Assembly: GCF_003626635.1 (NCBI RefSeq)
Contig: NZ_RAZT01000001.1
Span: 248,001 to 312,000, forward strand
DNA: 64,000 bases
Source: Micromonospora musae
GTDB lineage: Bacteria > Actinomycetota > Actinomycetes > Mycobacteriales > Micromonosporaceae
Direction of reading: 5' to 3'
Positions 63,319 to 64,000 of this stretch are shown here, in pieces. The first letter of the stretch is position 1. Every line of letters begins with the position of its first letter. Made by a program: the position numbers and the translations under genes. The notes beneath the pieces were generated by a model. That model saw only the letters and a list, made by a program, of their open reading frames with translations, was not told the origin of the DNA and made no database searches.

Positions 63319-64000
63319 GTGGCGGAGAACCCACGGTCGGCGGATACGGGGCGGGAGGCGCTGCGCGCCGACTGCACCCGCTGCTTCGGCCTCTGCTGCG
63401 TCGTTCCGGCCTTCGCCGCGTCGGCCGACTTCGCCATCGACAAGCCGGCCGGTCAGCCCTGCCCCAACCTGCGTCCGGACCACCGCTGCGGGATCCACAC
63501 CGACCTGCGGGGTCGGGGCTTCCCCGGCTGCACCGTCTTCGACTGCTTCGGCGCCGGGCAGCAGGTCGCCCAGGTGACCTTCGGCGGGCGGGACTGGCGG
63601 GCGGAGCCGGACTCCGCGCAGCTTATGTTCGACACGTTCGCGGTGATGCGTCCGCTGCACGAGCTGCTCTGGTATCTGACGGAGGCGCTGGCCCTGCAGC
63701 CGCCGGCCGGGCTGCGCGCGGAGCTCGACCGGGCCCGCACCGAGACCGTCGGGCTCACCGAGGGCAGCCCCCAGGAGCTGCTGGCCCTGGACGTCGGCGC
63801 GCACCGCGACCGGGTCAACGTGCTGCTGTCCCGGGCCGGCGACGCCGCCCGGTCCCGGGGCGGGCGCCCCGGCGCGGACCGCCGGGGCGCGCAGCTGTTC
63901 GGGGCGGACCTGCGCGGCGTCGACCTGCGCCGCGCCAACCTCCGCGGGGCGCTGCTGATCGGCGCCGACCTGCGTGGGGTGGACCTGCACCTGGCCGACC
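63319..64000 (+). CDS. Cys-rich domain plus pentapeptide-repeat protein (3' end outside window)
   Basis: At least 227 aa; the frame runs off 64000. The N-terminus has CTRCFGLCC then C-P-N-L, HRCGIH, GCTVFDCFG, eight Cys reminiscent of the YkgJ zinc/iron-chelating domain. A helical middle (ELLWYLTEALALQ) follows. From about residue 190 come pentapeptide repeats A-x-L-x-x (FGADLRGVDLRRANLRGALLIGADLRG). The C-terminal extent is unknown. GTG 63319 with GGCAGGAG. Possibly a metal-loading or gyrase-shielding protein; both remain guesses. Confidence 0.72.
   Translation, partial: MAENPRSADTGREALRADCTRCFGLCCVVPAFAASADFAIDKPAGQPCPNLRPDHRCGIHTDLRGRGFPGCTVFDCFGAGQQVAQVTFGGRDWRAEPDSAQLMFDTFAVMRPLHELLWYLTEALALQPPAGLRAELDRARTETVGLTEGSPQELLALDVGAHRDRVNVLLSRAGDAARSRGGRPGADRRGAQLFGADLRGVDLRRANLRGALLIGADLRGVDLHLAD

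Overview
The window is high-GC actinomycete chromosome, most likely Micromonospora or a close relative in Micromonosporaceae. Evidence for this is the very strong G/C third-position bias, frequent GTG starts, a mycothiol-dependent formaldehyde dehydrogenase, MsiK-style sugar importer parts, and an intergenic repeat whose core (ccatcaaggaaaccgagt) is typical of that family. No prophage, conjugative element, rRNA or CRISPR array is visible. It reads as ordinary chromosome with accessory islands.

Layout. 1-8.6 kb: a partial SpoIIE-type phosphatase, a DUF574 methyltransferase, a tandem universal stress protein, small conserved proteins, an HhH glycosylase-like protein, a D-2-hydroxyacid dehydrogenase, and an aldo/keto reductase plus MBL hydrolase divergent from a MarR regulator. 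8.7-17.3 kb: a colinear minus-strand selenocysteine locus with formate dehydrogenase alpha (in-frame UGA plus a SECIS hairpin), the Fe-S beta subunit, an NrfD-type membrane subunit, tRNA-Sec(UCA), selA and selB. Only selD is not in view. 17.5-18.7 kb: an AbiEii-like nucleotidyltransferase pair, with a 162-bp MITE inserted at its stop codon. 18.7-31.4 kb: an SDR, a Tat-exported 5'-nucleotidase, a geranylgeranyl reductase-like flavoprotein, a DHA2 exporter, a MazG-like protein with a minisatellite-coded arm, two paralogous secreted lysozyme-like proteins, and the mycothiol formaldehyde operon. 31.4-38.1 kb: an MFS transporter, a secreted CocE/NonD peptidase, LtrA and an FeS photolyase-like protein. 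38.1-42.7 kb: a Baeyer-Villiger monooxygenase/SDR/hydrolase operon divergent from a TetR regulator, resembling ethA-ethR and mymA, with tandem 17-bp operators between them. 43.2-44.7 kb: a WYL regulator divergent from two uncharacterised genes.

44.8-50.8 kb is the most unusual region. It is a four-gene translationally coupled operon encoding an ABC ATPase that has lost every catalytic motif, a Tat lipoprotein solute-binding protein, a fused 12-TM permease, and a membrane-anchored NB-ARC/TPR protein whose P-loop lysine is also missing. 51-57.7 kb holds hydrolases, a GH27 alpha-galactosidase, a MocR regulator divergent from a LysE exporter, and a frameshifted B3/B4 tRNA-editing-like gene. 57.7-64 kb holds an MBL protein, convergent archease and RtcB (RNA repair), an SDR, membrane proteins including a PLD-like one, and a Cys-rich pentapeptide-repeat protein running off the window.

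How the genes work together: the Sec locus supplies its own decoding machinery for one selenoenzyme. mscR and its MBL partner detoxify formaldehyde, and formate dehydrogenase could oxidise the resulting formate. Archease activates RtcB. Several divergent regulator-target pairs carry visible palindromic operators. Functions are inferred from sequence motifs recognised by eye; no database search was run.
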